Below, one piece after another: positions 44,676 through 54,421 of a DNA stretch of 64,000 bases (position 1 is its first letter; the number at the start of each line of letters is the position of its first letter). This DNA comes from Rhizobium sp. BK399 (lineage in GTDB: Bacteria > Pseudomonadota > Alphaproteobacteria > Rhizobiales > Rhizobiaceae), in contig NZ_JACIAH010000001.1 in assembly GCF_014194695.1 (NCBI RefSeq), positions 930,001 to 994,000 on the forward strand, written 5' to 3'. The translations under genes and the position numbers were made by a program. A model generated the notes under the pieces. That model was given only the letters and a program-made list of their open reading frames with translations, was not told the DNA's origin and made no database searches.

Positions 44676-45974
44676 TCACCCTTCCAGATTGAGGCGGATC
44701 GCAACCGATCGCGCATGCCCGTCCAGTCCTTCGGACACGGCGAGCGCGATGGCGGCCGGGCCCAGCGTGCGCAGCTGCTCGGGACCAAGGCGCAGGATCG
44801 AGGTGCGCTTGACGAAATCGAGCACGGAAAGCCCTGAAGAGAACCGCGCCGAGCGGGCCGTCGGCAGAACGTGGTTCGAACCACCGACATAGTCGCCGAT
44901 CACTTCGGGCGTATGGGCGCCAACGAAGATCGCGCCGGCATTGCGGATACGCGGCAGCAGCGCGTCCGGATCGGCAACGGCAAGCTCCAGGTGTTCAGGC
45001 GCGATGCGGTTTGCCAACGGAATGGCGTCCTGCAGAGACTTCACCAGAATGATCGCCCCATAGTCGCGCCAGCTGGTGGCAGCGGTTTCGGCGCGATTCA
45101 GCGTCTTCAGCTGCCGCTCGACGGCTGCTTCCACCGACCTGGCGAATTCGGCATCATCCGTTGCCAAGATTGCCTGCGCGCTCGCATCATGCTCGGCCTG
45201 CGCCAGCAGATCGGCGGCGATCCAGTCCGGATTGTTGTCCTTGTCGGCGATGACGAGCACTTCCGAGGGACCGGCGATCATGTCGATACCGACGGTGCCG
45301 AAGACATGCCGCTTGGCGGCGGCGACATAGGCATTGCCGGGACCGGTAATCTTGGCGACGGGCGCGATGGTCGCCGTCCCGTAAGCCAGCGCGGCAATCG
45401 CCTGTGCGCCGCCGACGCGGTAAATTTCGCTGACGCCCGCGAGCTTGGCCGCGGCAAGCACCGCAGGATTGACGGCGCCGCCTGTTGCGGGAACGGCAAT
45501 GACGATGCGATCGACGCCTGCGACCTTCGCCGGCACCGCATTCATCAGCACCGAACTCGGATAGCTCGCAGTGCCGCCCGGCACATAAAGGCCGACTGCC
45601 TCGATCGCGGTCCAGCGGGAACCGAGGCCTACGCCCATGTCGTCTTCGTAGATATCGTCCTTCGGCAGCTGGCGACGGTGGTGCGATTCAATGCGCACCT
45701 GCGCAACCTTCAGCGCGCCGAGGACTTCCGCCGGAACCGCTTCGATGGCGGCGTCAATCTCCGCCTCGCTCACGCGCATCGGCGTCACGGCAAAATCGAT
45801 GCCGTCGAATTTCTTCGAATACTCGGCAAGCGCCTCGTCACCGCGCGCCCTGACGTCATCGATGATGGCGCGGACCGCCGTGTTCACATCCTCGGAAACT
45901 TCGCGCTTGGTCGTCAGGAAGGCGGCAAACCGTTGCTCGAAGCCTTCCGATGCCTGATCCAGCCAGATTGCCAA
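44676..45974 (-). CDS. hisD: Histidinol dehydrogenase
   Basis: HisD (432 aa) performs the last two oxidation steps of histidine synthesis. Visible motifs include GSRWTAIEAVGLYVPGGTAS, KITGPGNAYVAAAK, DMIAGPSEVLV and IAPEHLELAV, which contains the catalytic Glu-His. Length is standard. It heads the block hisD-UPF0262-phosphatase, with UPF0262 starting 3 nt later, and the other his genes lie elsewhere. Confidence 0.97.
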   Translation of the reverse strand: MAIWLDQASEGFEQRFAAFLTTKREVSEDVNTAVRAIIDDVRARGDEALAEYSKKFDGIDFAVTPMRVSEAEIDAAIEAVPAEVLGALKVAQVRIESHHRRQLPKDDIYEDDMGVGLGSRWTAIEAVGLYVPGGTASYPSSVLMNAVPAKVAGVDRIVIAVPATGGAVNPAVLAAAKLAGVSEIYRVGGAQAIAALAYGTATIAPVAKITGPGNAYVAAAKRHVFGTVGIDMIAGPSEVLVIADKDNNPDWIAADLLAQAEHDASAQAILATDDAEFARSVEAAVERQLKTLNRAETAATSWRDYGAIILVKSLQDAIPLANRIAPEHLELAVADPDALLPRIRNAGAIFVGAHTPEVIGDYVGGSNHVLPTARSARFSSGLSVLDFVKRTSILRLGPEQLRTLGPAAIALAVSEGLDGHARSVAIRLNLEG

Positions 45975-46009
45975 TGCGATATTCCTCTTGATAACAGACT
46001 AACCAGATC

Positions 46010-46447
46010 TCAAGCGCCAGGATGACGGGGCTTCGAAGCGGTTTCCCACGCCCCGCCGATATCCGCAAGCTGAACCTCGATGCATTCGACATCCAGCGCA
46101 ATGGTCGCCGTGCCGGAGAGCGCCAGTTCAACGGTGCCGTCAGGCCCCTCGCCCTTCTGCTCGAAGCGGACGGCCAGCAACGACAAGACGTCGTCGCGGT
46201 TCTGGCGATCGATGCCGGTGGAGCGCACCGCAAGCACGCGTTTGAAGACAACAGCGGCGCGGCGGCGCTCGAAACCCTTGCGCTTCTTGCCGGCTTCCTC
46301 CCACGCGAAGCGATTGACCGCGACCGAGAACTGCCCCTCGCGCGGCGACCAGGCGATATCGGCGACCTTGAAGACGCTATCCTGCAAATGCGTGGAGACA
46401 ACGGCAAGATCTTCGCTATCGAGCGCAACCAGCCTCAGATCAGTCAT
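46010..46447 (-). CDS. DUF2948 family protein
   Basis: A 145-residue soluble protein of the DUF2948 family (MTDLRLVALDSEDLAVVSTHLQ at the start, read in two parts, and VALDV/EVQLADIG at the end). Function unknown; it lies between murA and hisD in most Rhizobiales. The ATG at 46447 is preferred over the one at 46474 as it begins the conserved part. Confidence 0.87.
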   Translation of the reverse strand: MTDLRLVALDSEDLAVVSTHLQDSVFKVADIAWSPREGQFSVAVNRFAWEEAGKKRKGFERRRAAVVFKRVLAVRSTGIDRQNRDDVLSLLAVRFEQKGEGPDGTVELALSGTATIALDVECIEVQLADIGGAWETASKPRHPGA

Positions 46448-46564
46448 GCAGGCATTACCCCATCGCCAATGCATCGCCGGAATGGCGATGCGTCAGACAA
46501 CGGACATAAGGCGCGGCAACGCGATGCGCAACCGGGCTTAAGGGCGAATTTGACGCCCTTTTGG

Positions 46565-47857
46565 TTACTCGCTGACGCGCTCGACAATGGCGCCGCAGCG
46601 GGTGAGCTTTTCTTCCAGCCGTTCGAAGCCGCGATCGAGGTGATAAACGCGGGATACCATCGTCTCGCCTTCGGCGGCAAGGCCGGCAATGACGAGCGAA
46701 ACAGACGCGCGCAGGTCGGTTGCCATGACGGGCGCACCCTTCAGCCGCGGAACACCTTCGATCTTCGCGGTCTGGCCCGACAGCGAGATCTTGGCGCCGA
46801 GGCGCGCCAGTTCCTGCACGTGCATGAAGCGGTTTTCGAAGATCGTCTCGGTGACATGCGAGATGCCGGTCGAACGCGTCATCAGCGCCATGAACTGCGC
46901 CTGCAGATCGGTCGGGAAGCCCGGGAACGGATCAGTGACGATATCGACCGGCTTGATGCCGGCGCCATTGCGGCGGATGCGCATGCCGTTGTTGGTCGGC
47001 GAAATTTCCGCGCCGGCGCGGCGAAGCGTTTCAAGCGCCGTGTCGAGCAGAGCGACATCGGTGTTTTCGAGAACCACGTCCCCCCCGGCCATGGCGACGG
47101 CCATGGCGTAGGTGCCGGTCTCGATGCGATCTGGCAGCACGCGGTGGCGCGCGCCGGAGAGCGAGGTGACACCTTCGATGGTGATCGTGCTCGTGCCGGC
47201 ACCCGAAATCTTTGCACCCATGGCGATCAGGCAATTGGCGAGGTCGACGACTTCGGGCTCCCGGGCGGCGTTGCCGATCACGGTCGTGCCGCGGGCAAGG
47301 GTTGCAGCCATCATCATCACGTGGGTCGCACCGACCGATACCTTCGGGAAGGTATAGCGGGCGCCAATCAGGCCGCCTTGCGGGGCCGTCGCATTGATAT
47401 AGCCGCCGTCGATCTCGAGGTTCGCACCGAGCGCCGTCAGGCCATCAAGGAACAGGTCGACGGGACGCGTGCCGATTGCGCATCCGCCCGGCAGCGAGAC
47501 GCGGCACTGGCCTTCGCGCGCCAGCAGCGGGCCGATGACCCAGAAAGAGGCGCGCATCTTGGACACCAGCTCATAGGGAGCGGTGGTGTCGACGATGGTG
47601 CGGCAGGTGAAGTGGATGGTGCGCGAGTAGGCGTCTTCCTGGCGTTCGCGGCGGCCGTTGACGGCGACGTCGACGCCGTGATTGCCGAGGATACGCATCA
47701 GAAGCTCGACATCGGCCAGATGCGGCACGTTTTCGAGCGTCAGTGTATCGCTGGTGAGCAGCGAGGCGATCATCAGCGGCAGGGCGGCATTCTTGGCGCC
47801 GGAAATCGGAATGATGCCGTTAAGCTCATTACCGCCGACAATTCTAATACGATCCAT
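46565..47857 (-). CDS. murA: UDP-N-acetylglucosamine 1-carboxyvinyltransferase
   Basis: MurA (430 aa) makes the first committed step of peptidoglycan synthesis in the cytoplasm. The active-site Cys is in [14 protein letters not shown], and the phosphoenolpyruvate/sugar sites [18 protein letters not shown] and [12 protein letters not shown] are complete. The Cys (not Asp) form should be sensitive to fosfomycin by family knowledge. Length is standard. Confidence 0.97.
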   Translation of the reverse strand: MDRIRIVGGNELNGIIPISGAKNAALPLMIASLLTSDTLTLENVPHLADVELLMRILGNHGVDVAVNGRRERQEDAYSRTIHFTCRTIVDTTAPYELVSKMRASFWVIGPLLAREGQCRVSLPGGCAIGTRPVDLFLDGLTALGANLEIDGGYINATAPQGGLIGARYTFPKVSVGATHVMMMAATLARGTTVIGNAAREPEVVDLANCLIAMGAKISGAGTSTITIEGVTSLSGARHRVLPDRIETGTYAMAVAMAGGDVVLENTDVALLDTALETLRRAGAEISPTNNGMRIRRNGAGIKPVDIVTDPFPGFPTDLQAQFMALMTRSTGISHVTETIFENRFMHVQELARLGAKISLSGQTAKIEGVPRLKGAPVMATDLRASVSLVIAGLAAEGETMVSRVYHLDRGFERLEEKLTRCGAIVERVSE

Positions 47858-47960
47858 GGGCGCTTACGGGCGGTGCCCGCCTTTCTGAAAGGCTGTCTGA
47901 AAAAAGATGCGGGTGTTTAGACGAAATTAGCGGGGGCTTCAATTCGCCGTGAACGGAACA

Positions 47961-48155
47961 TTACGATTCGTCCATTTTTGCGGCAGGCAGGCCATCCGTC
48001 TCATCTGCCTGCCCCGAACGGCGGGCGCGGGTCTGCTGTTTGCGGCGGGACAGATTTTCGCGAAGTTTTTCGGCAGCACGCTCGCGGCGCAACTCCGCCT
48101 GGCGTTCGATCGCCGCCTTCCGGCTCTTCTGGCCTTTTTCGGTGTTCTCGGTCAT
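47961..48155 (-). CDS. Small basic conserved protein (64 aa)
   Basis: A 64-residue, strongly charged helical protein (KAAIERQAELRRERAAEKL, RRKQQTRARRS). Similar small proteins lie upstream of murA in other Rhizobiaceae. No domain is known to me, and the basic helix could bind nucleic acid. It is 103 bases upstream of murA on the same strand. Confidence 0.7.
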   Translation of the reverse strand: MTENTEKGQKSRKAAIERQAELRRERAAEKLRENLSRRKQQTRARRSGQADETDGLPAAKMDES

Positions 48156-48307
48156 GCCGCAGCCTTACCCGAATTTGCGCCAATCCAAAAGTGGCCCGAC
48201 CTCAATCTACACAAAGATGGAAATTGCGGCTTGCGCTTATCATGAAGCTGTGGCAATAGCCCCCCCGTTCACGCAATGCAGCCGCTTCGGTTGCGCGTCT
48301 GGTCCTT

Positions 48308-48382
48308 GCTGCCGTAGCTCAGTGGTAGAGCACACCCTTGGTAAGGGTGAGGTCGGTGGTTCAATCCCACTCGGCAGCACCA
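48308..48382 (+). tRNA. tRNA-Thr (GGT)
   Basis: A 75-base cloverleaf with encoded CCA: acceptor GCTGCCG/CGGCAGC, D arm GTAGCTCAGTGGTAGAGC, anticodon loop TTGGTAA (anticodon GGT) and T arm GGTTCAATCCC. A patch of small unknown genes follows it. Confidence 0.97.
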
Positions 48383-48632
48383 GTTTTCTCCCGCGAAATC
48401 GACAAAACAGCACTCACGAACCTGAAGATCACGTCGTATAGCTCTCGTCCAGCGACCGCAGACGCTTGCCGTCATGCGTTCTGAGATGGTACTCGACCTC
48501 ACGCGGCCGACATCAACACTTGACGGGCTGCGGTAGGGGCATTGGGAGCTTCGAAAGCGACTGACACCTGATCACAGGCTGCGTAGCGATCCCATGCCCG
48601 TGTAGACAAGAAGCTGACTGAAAGTCGACCCT

Positions 48633-48770
48633 ATGAGCAATGACAACGACGATCAGCCATCAAACACCGGATGGGTAGGGAAAGCAATTATTGTTGTGGC
48701 CATGGCACTTGCGGTCGTGGTCGCGATCGGAGGCGCGGTGGCGGTCTACAAGGCGACATTTATCCCGTAA
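48633..48770 (+). CDS. Small single-span membrane protein (45 aa)
   Basis: A 45-residue frame: a polar N-terminus (MSNDNDDQPSNTGWVGK), one hydrophobic helix of about 22 residues and a short tail KATFIP. The amphipathic layout suggests a real membrane peptide, but the ribosome site is weak (GAAAG). Function unknown. Confidence 0.45.
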   Translation: MSNDNDDQPSNTGWVGKAIIVVAMALAVVVAIGGAVAVYKATFIP

Positions 48771-48951
48771 TCAACAAGCCTGCCGGCCCGGCCGAAAGCG
48801 CGACACGACCGGCCTGCGAGATGCCAGCGGAAAGCAATGCCTACTCGACTACACCTGCGTCTACGATCCGGATTCCGTCTACAACTTCCATTCGGAGTTG
48901 AAGGCACCGCAAAGTCGTTGGCCTAACATCCAAACTGATTTGACGACAGGA

Positions 48952-49200
48952 TCAGGCGTCGAAATGCCAATCCTTCGTGGGGCGGGATGACAGATAATCG
49001 GACGCATCGAGGTCCTGGATCATCTGCCTAAGGGTTCGGACCGTCTCCTCGAATGTCGCAAGCTTGGCGTCGGTGACGTCCACGTTGCTGCCCGTTGCCT
49101 CGTCGACTTCGAGCCATCGCTGCTTGCCACGCCGCATGGATACCACCATGGAAACATACTTCTGGCATTCCGCATTCAGCACGTTTTTGAGGTCCTGCAT
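48952..49200 (-). CDS. Small hypothetical protein (82 aa)
   Basis: An 82-residue helical protein (KNVLNAECQKYVSMVVSMRRG, in part, and ETVRTLRQMIQDLDASDYL). GGAG lies 8 nt before the ATG. No family is recognised. It is part of the small-gene patch after tRNA-Thr. Confidence 0.55.
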   Translation of the reverse strand: MQDLKNVLNAECQKYVSMVVSMRRGKQRWLEVDEATGSNVDVTDAKLATFEETVRTLRQMIQDLDASDYLSSRPTKDWHFDA

Positions 49201-49498
49201 TACCGATCTCCAACGCTGACAAGGGGCGACTGACGTTGAGCTTTTGATGGTTGCACAAAGTGCCGGATTCAGCCAGTTAAAAGTGCAAGCAACAGATCCG
49301 CTATCGCCAACGAGAAAATAACGCTTCGCGACGCAAAAAGATCGGATAGGCGGCCGGAGAATGAGGGGAGACCCGGGCAGCGGTTTTCCCGTTTGCGGAC
49401 GTCGAAAATATCGCTAAAATACCTTCTGCATGAGGCCTTCTAGAGGAACGCGGAGGCCGATTCGCACGTTTTGGCCTAAGCATGGAGGAAAGACGCCG

Positions 49499-49741
49499 AT
49501 GGCCGTAGAGAAATGGAATGACCCTATCCACGTGGGGTTCGAAAGCACCGGCGCGCGCACGATCCTCGGGCCCTTGGACGCGCTGAAGTGCTTGGCGGAC
49601 CTGTGGCCGAACGCCCGCGGACTACGCTACCTGAAGGCAAGAAGCACATGCAGGGCAGCCCTCGATGGTCGTAAGACGGTCGAAGAGGCGCGCGCGGAAT
49701 TTGTAGCGGCGGCAGAAGAAGCCAAGCTGAAGGTCAATTGA
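49499..49741 (+). CDS. DUF982 family protein
   Basis: An 80-residue protein of the DUF982 family, which is abundant in rhizobia (VGFESTGARTILGPLDALKCL, in part, then RYLKARSTCRAALDGRKTVEEAR). Function unknown. ATG 49499 begins the conserved part; the frame continues upstream without coding bias. Confidence 0.8.
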   Translation: MAVEKWNDPIHVGFESTGARTILGPLDALKCLADLWPNARGLRYLKARSTCRAALDGRKTVEEARAEFVAAAEEAKLKVN

Positions 49742-49972
49742 GCAACAGCAGCCGGCGGTCGCCGGCCCATCATTATCGATAGCCTGTGCCGGAACAGGCC
49801 AATAGTTTATTTTTATTTAACCCTCGGCGACGCCAGCTGTTGGGATCGTGGTGAAGTTCATTGCCATTCAGGCACGTCCCTCAATAGAACATCGGCAGCC
49901 ATCATGATGATGGTCAGAGGCTCGTCACCCTCTGCGAAAGCAGACGAGCCTCGATTGCAATAGCTCGCCCCA

Positions 49973-51121
49973 TCACGCCGGCTCGAGCCGGCGCCCGCGG
50001 ATCCTTTCAAGAACCTTACGCCCGAGCTTCTGACCCGGTCCCTCGATACGGGTGAAGCCCAGGTATGCAAGCACATAGGCCGTCGGCAAAAGAGCGGCGA
50101 CAACGATCGCAAATCGTTCCGGTGCGGAAATCCCAGCCCCGAAATGCCTGATGACGAACGCGGCGATCGGCTGCAGCAACAGCAGATGGATCAGGTAAAC
50201 GCCGAACGAAAGCTCGCCCAGCCAATGGCAGAAGCGATTTCCCATGAGTGACGAAACGCGGTCGCCAAGCTTTCCAATCAGGCCCGGCAGCAGGTGGTAA
50301 TGCACCAAGGCGAAGAAGCCGACGACGAGAAGCAGCCGGACGCCGATCTTCGTCGTGGTCATATCGCCGCCGATCGGAATCATCACCAGAATGACTGCCA
50401 AGAGGCCGTTCATGACGGTTTGCCGCGGCGTCACGAACAACCCATTGGCGATCAGCATGCCGCACAGGAAAACGTGCATCTTCAGTGGCAGGAAAGACGG
50501 CATCGGAAAGTCGATATGCGCAGCCTGGATCGCCTTTGCGATTACAAAGCCCATAAGCGCAATCAAGGCGGCGCCCGGCAGCCATCTGGTTTTCCTCAAG
50601 AGCAGCATCGCAATCGGAAACACGGTATAGAACTGCATTTCCAGACCGAGGCTCCAATCCGGCAACGCCGTGCGGAACGCGTAAGCGGGATGCAGCCCGA
50701 AGAGGAAGCTCAGGTGCATGAGAAGATTACGCAGGCTGTCGTCCAGATAGCGCTCCGGCAATTGCGGGCCATGCGCGAGAAACGTGTCGATGACCATGCG
50801 GGCTTGATAGAGCTGCGGACCTAGAAGCAGCGCCACACACAGCATCACATAATAGAGCGGCGCGATGCGAAAAAAGCGCTTCAACCAGAAGCCGAACCAG
50901 GTGGCCGGCTTTTCCCAGGGGTTGGCCGTCTCGCGCAGCCGATAGTGAAAGACCATCAGAAAGCCGGACAGCATAATGAAGAGGTCGACGCCCAAATCCG
51001 GCGACGAAAGGATCGGAAGGTGCCAGCCCGTCAATTGCAGACTGTGGCCGAGGAGGACCCAGAGCGCGGCTAGCCCGCGTAGCCCGTCGAGGCATCCGAT
51101 CCGCTTGCTCTCAATGATCAT
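49973..51121 (-). CDS. Membrane acyltransferase, family 3
   Basis: A 382-residue inner-membrane protein with about ten segments of the acyltransferase-3 family (OafA/ExoZ/NodX group). The start RIGCLDGLRGLAALWVLLGH has the conserved R-x10-H, and GVDLFIMLSGFLM follows. These enzymes add acetyl or other acyl groups to exported polysaccharides. ATG 51121 follows AGAAGGA; the upstream frame has no such site. The target polymer is unknown. Confidence 0.85.
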   Translation of the reverse strand: MIIESKRIGCLDGLRGLAALWVLLGHSLQLTGWHLPILSSPDLGVDLFIMLSGFLMVFHYRLRETANPWEKPATWFGFWLKRFFRIAPLYYVMLCVALLLGPQLYQARMVIDTFLAHGPQLPERYLDDSLRNLLMHLSFLFGLHPAYAFRTALPDWSLGLEMQFYTVFPIAMLLLRKTRWLPGAALIALMGFVIAKAIQAAHIDFPMPSFLPLKMHVFLCGMLIANGLFVTPRQTVMNGLLAVILVMIPIGGDMTTTKIGVRLLLVVGFFALVHYHLLPGLIGKLGDRVSSLMGNRFCHWLGELSFGVYLIHLLLLQPIAAFVIRHFGAGISAPERFAIVVAALLPTAYVLAYLGFTRIEGPGQKLGRKVLERIRGRRLEPA

Positions 51122-51272
51122 AGGGTATCCTTCTGGTTGAGGCTCAGCTTCGCGGGAAGCTAACGCAATGTGCTGCAATGCACAACGCGCAACCAGAAAA
51201 GTTGATCGACGCCCTTGGGAAGCGCCGACCTTGGCTACCTTATTTCAGGGATTCCATGACGAAATGAGGCGA

Positions 51273-51530
51273 TCAACAACGATCGTCGCTCTGCACCTCG
51301 AGATAGCCGACACCGATAATGGTGCCGTCAAACGATCGAATGAACGAGGGAACATAGTGTGTCGCCGGCTCGGTGCAGGACACGGAGCCAGTGTATTCGT
51401 TCATTGCCATTTCATCCCGAGGCAGGGCGGAGTAGTCGCTCGTAATCTCGAGCGAAGCCGAAGCTGGGGTGATGAAGGTCCCTATTGCCAGCGCAAATGC
51501 CGGCACTCCCAATCGAAGAAGTCTTTGCAT
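51273..51530 (-). CDS. Small exported hypothetical protein (85 aa)
   Basis: An 85-residue protein with a signal peptide of about 25 residues (MQRLLRLGVPAFALAIG, cut near PASA-S). The mature part has two Cys that could form a disulfide (VSCTEPATH and the C-terminal DDRC). No family recognised. It starts at 51530; a start 10 codons upstream would put charges before the signal. Confidence 0.6.
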   Translation of the reverse strand: MQRLLRLGVPAFALAIGTFITPASASLEITSDYSALPRDEMAMNEYTGSVSCTEPATHYVPSFIRSFDGTIIGVGYLEVQSDDRC

Positions 51531-51759
51531 GCGCTTCTCCCGTGTTTTGATTACAAGCATTAACTAATGAAAAGCGCTTTTAGTTCCAGTGCCGCCGCTA
51601 CTACTTTCGCACAGTTAATTCTTCGTATTTTCGATCAGGCTAAATTGTATGATTTTACATAATGATAGTCGGATGTTTCCGGGCACCCAGCTACATGCTG
51701 TATGCGCGCGCCAAAACGGATGACCTTACAGTATTATATTTGGGTAGGCCGCCTAATGC

Positions 51760-51800
51760 CCGCAGCTGCGGCCCTGGGCATAGCCCCTTGCGAGCAAGGC
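51760..51800. repeat. Mosaic palindromic repeat core, copy 2
   Basis: CCGCAGCTGCGG (51760-51771) is a perfect palindrome, followed by CCTGGGCAT and AGCCCCTTGCGAGCAAGGC (51782-51800). The last piece matches 33641-33660 apart from one C. At the first copy the partner CTGCGGGCGCCTGGGCAT lies on the opposite strand and the other side, which shows a mosaic build. Confidence 0.5.
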
Positions 51801-51843
51801 TCCCGCCAGACCAAACGGTCCGTCCGACGTAACCCTTCCTCTG

Positions 51844-51892
51844 ATAGAAAAGCCCGCATCGACTGACGCCATGCTGGCGCTTTAGTCGGGCT
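51844..51892 (-). terminator. Intrinsic terminator on the minus strand
   Basis: On the minus strand AGCCCGACT and AGT/CGGGCT form the outer stem and GCGCCA-GCA-TGGCG the inner stem, followed by TTTTC. No minus-strand protein gene ends here; the next genes to the right are on the plus strand. Confidence 0.55.
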
Positions 51893-51957
51893 GCACCAAT
51901 CTATACTCGAAAGAATCTCACCGATGCCGGTGCAAGCTACTTGGCGTCTCGACCGGC
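51845..51957 (-). ncRNA. Candidate small RNA ending in the terminator
   Basis: The orphan terminator needs a transcript. A minus-strand TATATA (51965-51970) with TTGCAA 19 bases upstream could start an RNA near 51957, giving about 110 bases. The spacing of the promoter boxes is long, so the start is uncertain. No homology to a named RNA family is claimed. Confidence 0.27.
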
Positions 51958-51997
51958 CGGGCCATATATACCAACGGCTTGGGTGGGGGTTGCAACG

Positions 51998-52276
51998 ATG
52001 AGACGTCTGCTTCCGACAATTCTATCGCTCGTCATGCTATCGAGCTGCACGACGGACAGTTCGACCGAGGTTCAGCCAATTCCGGGAAGCATCACCTATG
52101 GCGGGCAGCCGCGCACGAAGCTGACCAAGTCTCCGCCGGGCAGTGCCATCTACAATTCGTTCTATGACTCCACCGGCAGCAGGGTCAAAGAGACCTATAT
52201 CCTTCAACCGGATCGCAGCCTGAAGCTCGTGCGACGCGTCATCGTGCCCGATTTCCCCTCACGAGGCGGTTCTTGA
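51998..52276 (+). CDS. Small lipoprotein (92 aa)
   Basis: A 92-residue protein with a lipoprotein signal: MRRLLPTILSLVMLSSC, Cys at residue 17 as the lipid site. The mature part is Ser/Thr/Pro-rich without a known domain. GGGGG lies about 10 nt before the ATG. Longer upstream frames lack the signal. Function unknown. Confidence 0.65.
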   Translation: MRRLLPTILSLVMLSSCTTDSSTEVQPIPGSITYGGQPRTKLTKSPPGSAIYNSFYDSTGSRVKETYILQPDRSLKLVRRVIVPDFPSRGGS

Positions 52277-52357
52277 CACACGCGCCGTTCGAGAACATTC
52301 AAGGAACGTCGAATATTTTCGCGGGGCGATTCTCCGCCGAAGCAACCGGACGGCTGA

Positions 52358-54418
52358 ATGTATCTTGAAAAGCTCAATCCGCAGCAGCGCGCGGCCGTCG
52401 AATACGGCACGCTCACTGACGGCAGCCACGTTGCCGGCCCGCTGTTGGTGATCGCCGGCGCTGGTTCGGGCAAAACCAACACCCTGGCGCACCGTGTTGC
52501 GCACCTGATCGTCAAGGGCGCCGATCCACGCCGTATCCTTCTGATGACGTTCTCCCGGCGGGCGGCCGCCGAGATGGCGCGGCGTGTCGAGCGTATCTGC
52601 GCCCAGGTACTCGGCAGCAATTCCGGGATCATGGCGGATGCGCTGGCCTGGAGCGGAACCTTTCACGGGATCGGGGCGCGGCTCCTGCGCGACTACGCCG
52701 AGCAGATCGGCATCGACCCCGCCTTCACGATCCATGACCGGGAAGACAGCGCCGATCTGATGAACCTCATCCGGCACGAACTCGGCTTCTCGAAGATGGA
52801 GAGCCGATTTCCGACCAAAGGCACCTGCCTTGCGATTTATTCGCGCGTCGTCAATTCGGAAGGTGAACTTGGTCTCGTTCTGCGCGACGCCTTCCCCTGG
52901 TGCTCGGCCTGGGAGAACCAGCTGCGAGACCTCTTCGGCGCCTATGTCGAGGCCAAGCAGAGCCAGAACATTCTGGATTACGATGATCTGCTGCTCTACT
53001 GGGCGCAGATGGTCAGCGAACCGATGATCGCGGACGATATCGGCAACCGCTTCGATCATGTCCTTGTCGACGAGTACCAGGATACGAACCGGTTGCAGGC
53101 GTCGATCCTGCTCGCATTGAAGCCCGGCGGGCAAGGCCTGACTGTCGTCGGCGACGATGCGCAGTCAATCTATTCCTTCCGCGCCGCCACCGTGCGCAAC
53201 ATCCTCGACTTTCCCGCGGCGTTCAGTCCGTCGGCCAACGTCATCACGCTTGATCGCAACTACCGCTCGACGCAGACAATCCTCGCTGCGGCGAACGCCG
53301 TGATCGACCTCGCCTCGGAACGCTTCACCAAGAACCTCTGGACCGAGCGCCAGTCGGCTCAGCGTCCGAGGCTCGTCACCGTGCGCGATGAAACCGAACA
53401 GGCGCGATATGTCGCCGACAAGGTGCTGGAGAACCGCGAAGAAGGCGTGACGCTCAAGCAGCAGTCGGTGCTCTTCCGCGCCTCGCATCACAGCGGCGCG
53501 CTGGAGGTCGAGCTCACCCGCCGCAACATCCCGTTCGTGAAGTTCGGCGGGCTGAAGTTCCTCGACAGCGCCCATGTGAAGGACATGATGGCTGCCCTGC
53601 GCTTTGCCCAGAACCCCCGCGATCGCGTCGCCGGCTTCCGGTTGATGCAGTTGCTCCCCGGCGTCGGGCCCTCGACGGCGCAGCGCGTCATCGACCAGAT
53701 GGCGGCAGATGCGAGCCCGATGCAGGCGCTTGCCGAACTGCCGGCCCCTCCCCGTTCGGGCGAGGATTGGACGGCCTTCGTTGCGATGCTGCAGGAGGTG
53801 AAGACCGGAAAGGCCGGCTGGCCGGCGGAGATCGGCCTTGTCCGCGAATGGTATTCGCCGCATCTCGAACGCCTGCACGACGACGCCTCGACCCGCCAGG
53901 CCGACCTTTTGCAACTCGAGCAGATTGCCAGCGGCTATCCTTCCCGTGAGCGCTTCCTGACGGAGCTGACGCTCGACCCGCCGGATGCCACCAGCGACCA
54001 GGCAGGCGTGCCGCTGCTCGACGAGGATTATCTTATCCTCTCCACGATCCATTCCGCCAAAGGGCAGGAATGGACACGCGTATTCATGTTGAACGTCGTC
54101 GATGGCTGCATCCCCTCCGACCTTGCGGTCGGCACGAGCGCCGAGATCGAGGAAGAGCGGCGACTGCTGTATGTCGCGATGACGCGCGCCAAGGACAATC
54201 TCGACCTCGTCGTGCCGCAACGCTTCTTCACGCACGGCCAGAACGCGCAGGGTGATAAGCATGTCTACGCCTCGCGCACGCGCTTCATCCCGGCAACCTT
54301 GCTGCAGTTCTTCGAGGTGGTCGGCTGGCCGCAATCGAGAGCCGACGGCGGCGCGTCGCACCAGGCGCGGCAAGTGCGTGTCGATGTCGGCGCGCGCATG
54401 CGCGGCATGTGGCGCTGA
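52358..54418 (+). CDS. UvrD/Rep-family ATP-dependent DNA helicase
   Basis: A 686-residue superfamily 1A helicase. In order: LNPQQRAAVE, Walker A AGAGSGKTNTLAHRV, LLMTFSRRAAAEM, VDEYQDTN, GDDAQSIYSFR, LDRNYRST, STIHSAKGQEW and YVAMTRAKDNL. It unwinds DNA 3' to 5' in repair or replication. It is a second, shorter paralogue type and not the standard UvrD of mismatch repair, which is usually longer; this distinction is an inference. It converges with the gene at 54422 with 3 bases between stops. Confidence 0.92.
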   Translation: MYLEKLNPQQRAAVEYGTLTDGSHVAGPLLVIAGAGSGKTNTLAHRVAHLIVKGADPRRILLMTFSRRAAAEMARRVERICAQVLGSNSGIMADALAWSGTFHGIGARLLRDYAEQIGIDPAFTIHDREDSADLMNLIRHELGFSKMESRFPTKGTCLAIYSRVVNSEGELGLVLRDAFPWCSAWENQLRDLFGAYVEAKQSQNILDYDDLLLYWAQMVSEPMIADDIGNRFDHVLVDEYQDTNRLQASILLALKPGGQGLTVVGDDAQSIYSFRAATVRNILDFPAAFSPSANVITLDRNYRSTQTILAAANAVIDLASERFTKNLWTERQSAQRPRLVTVRDETEQARYVADKVLENREEGVTLKQQSVLFRASHHSGALEVELTRRNIPFVKFGGLKFLDSAHVKDMMAALRFAQNPRDRVAGFRLMQLLPGVGPSTAQRVIDQMAADASPMQALAELPAPPRSGEDWTAFVAMLQEVKTGKAGWPAEIGLVREWYSPHLERLHDDASTRQADLLQLEQIASGYPSRERFLTELTLDPPDATSDQAGVPLLDEDYLILSTIHSAKGQEWTRVFMLNVVDGCIPSDLAVGTSAEIEEERRLLYVAMTRAKDNLDLVVPQRFFTHGQNAQGDKHVYASRTRFIPATLLQFFEVVGWPQSRADGGASHQARQVRVDVGARMRGMWR

Positions 54419-54421
54419 AGC

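Larger units (their letters stand above)
51531..51997. other. Intergenic region with repeat core and possible small RNA
   Basis: 467 bases without a protein gene. The left third is AT-rich. It holds the second copy of the palindromic repeat core (51760-51800), a minus-strand terminator (51844-51892) and a TATATA element near 51965. Confidence 0.4.

Noticed and set aside
46022..47920. Plus-strand frame of 632 codons
   Set aside because: Antisense to murA and the DUF2948 gene; composition is Arg/Gly/Asp-rich as in shadows.
48269..48502. Minus-strand frame of 77 codons across tRNA-Thr
   Set aside because: Antisense reading of the tRNA (LNHRPHPYQGCALPLSYGS type); no coding bias outside it.
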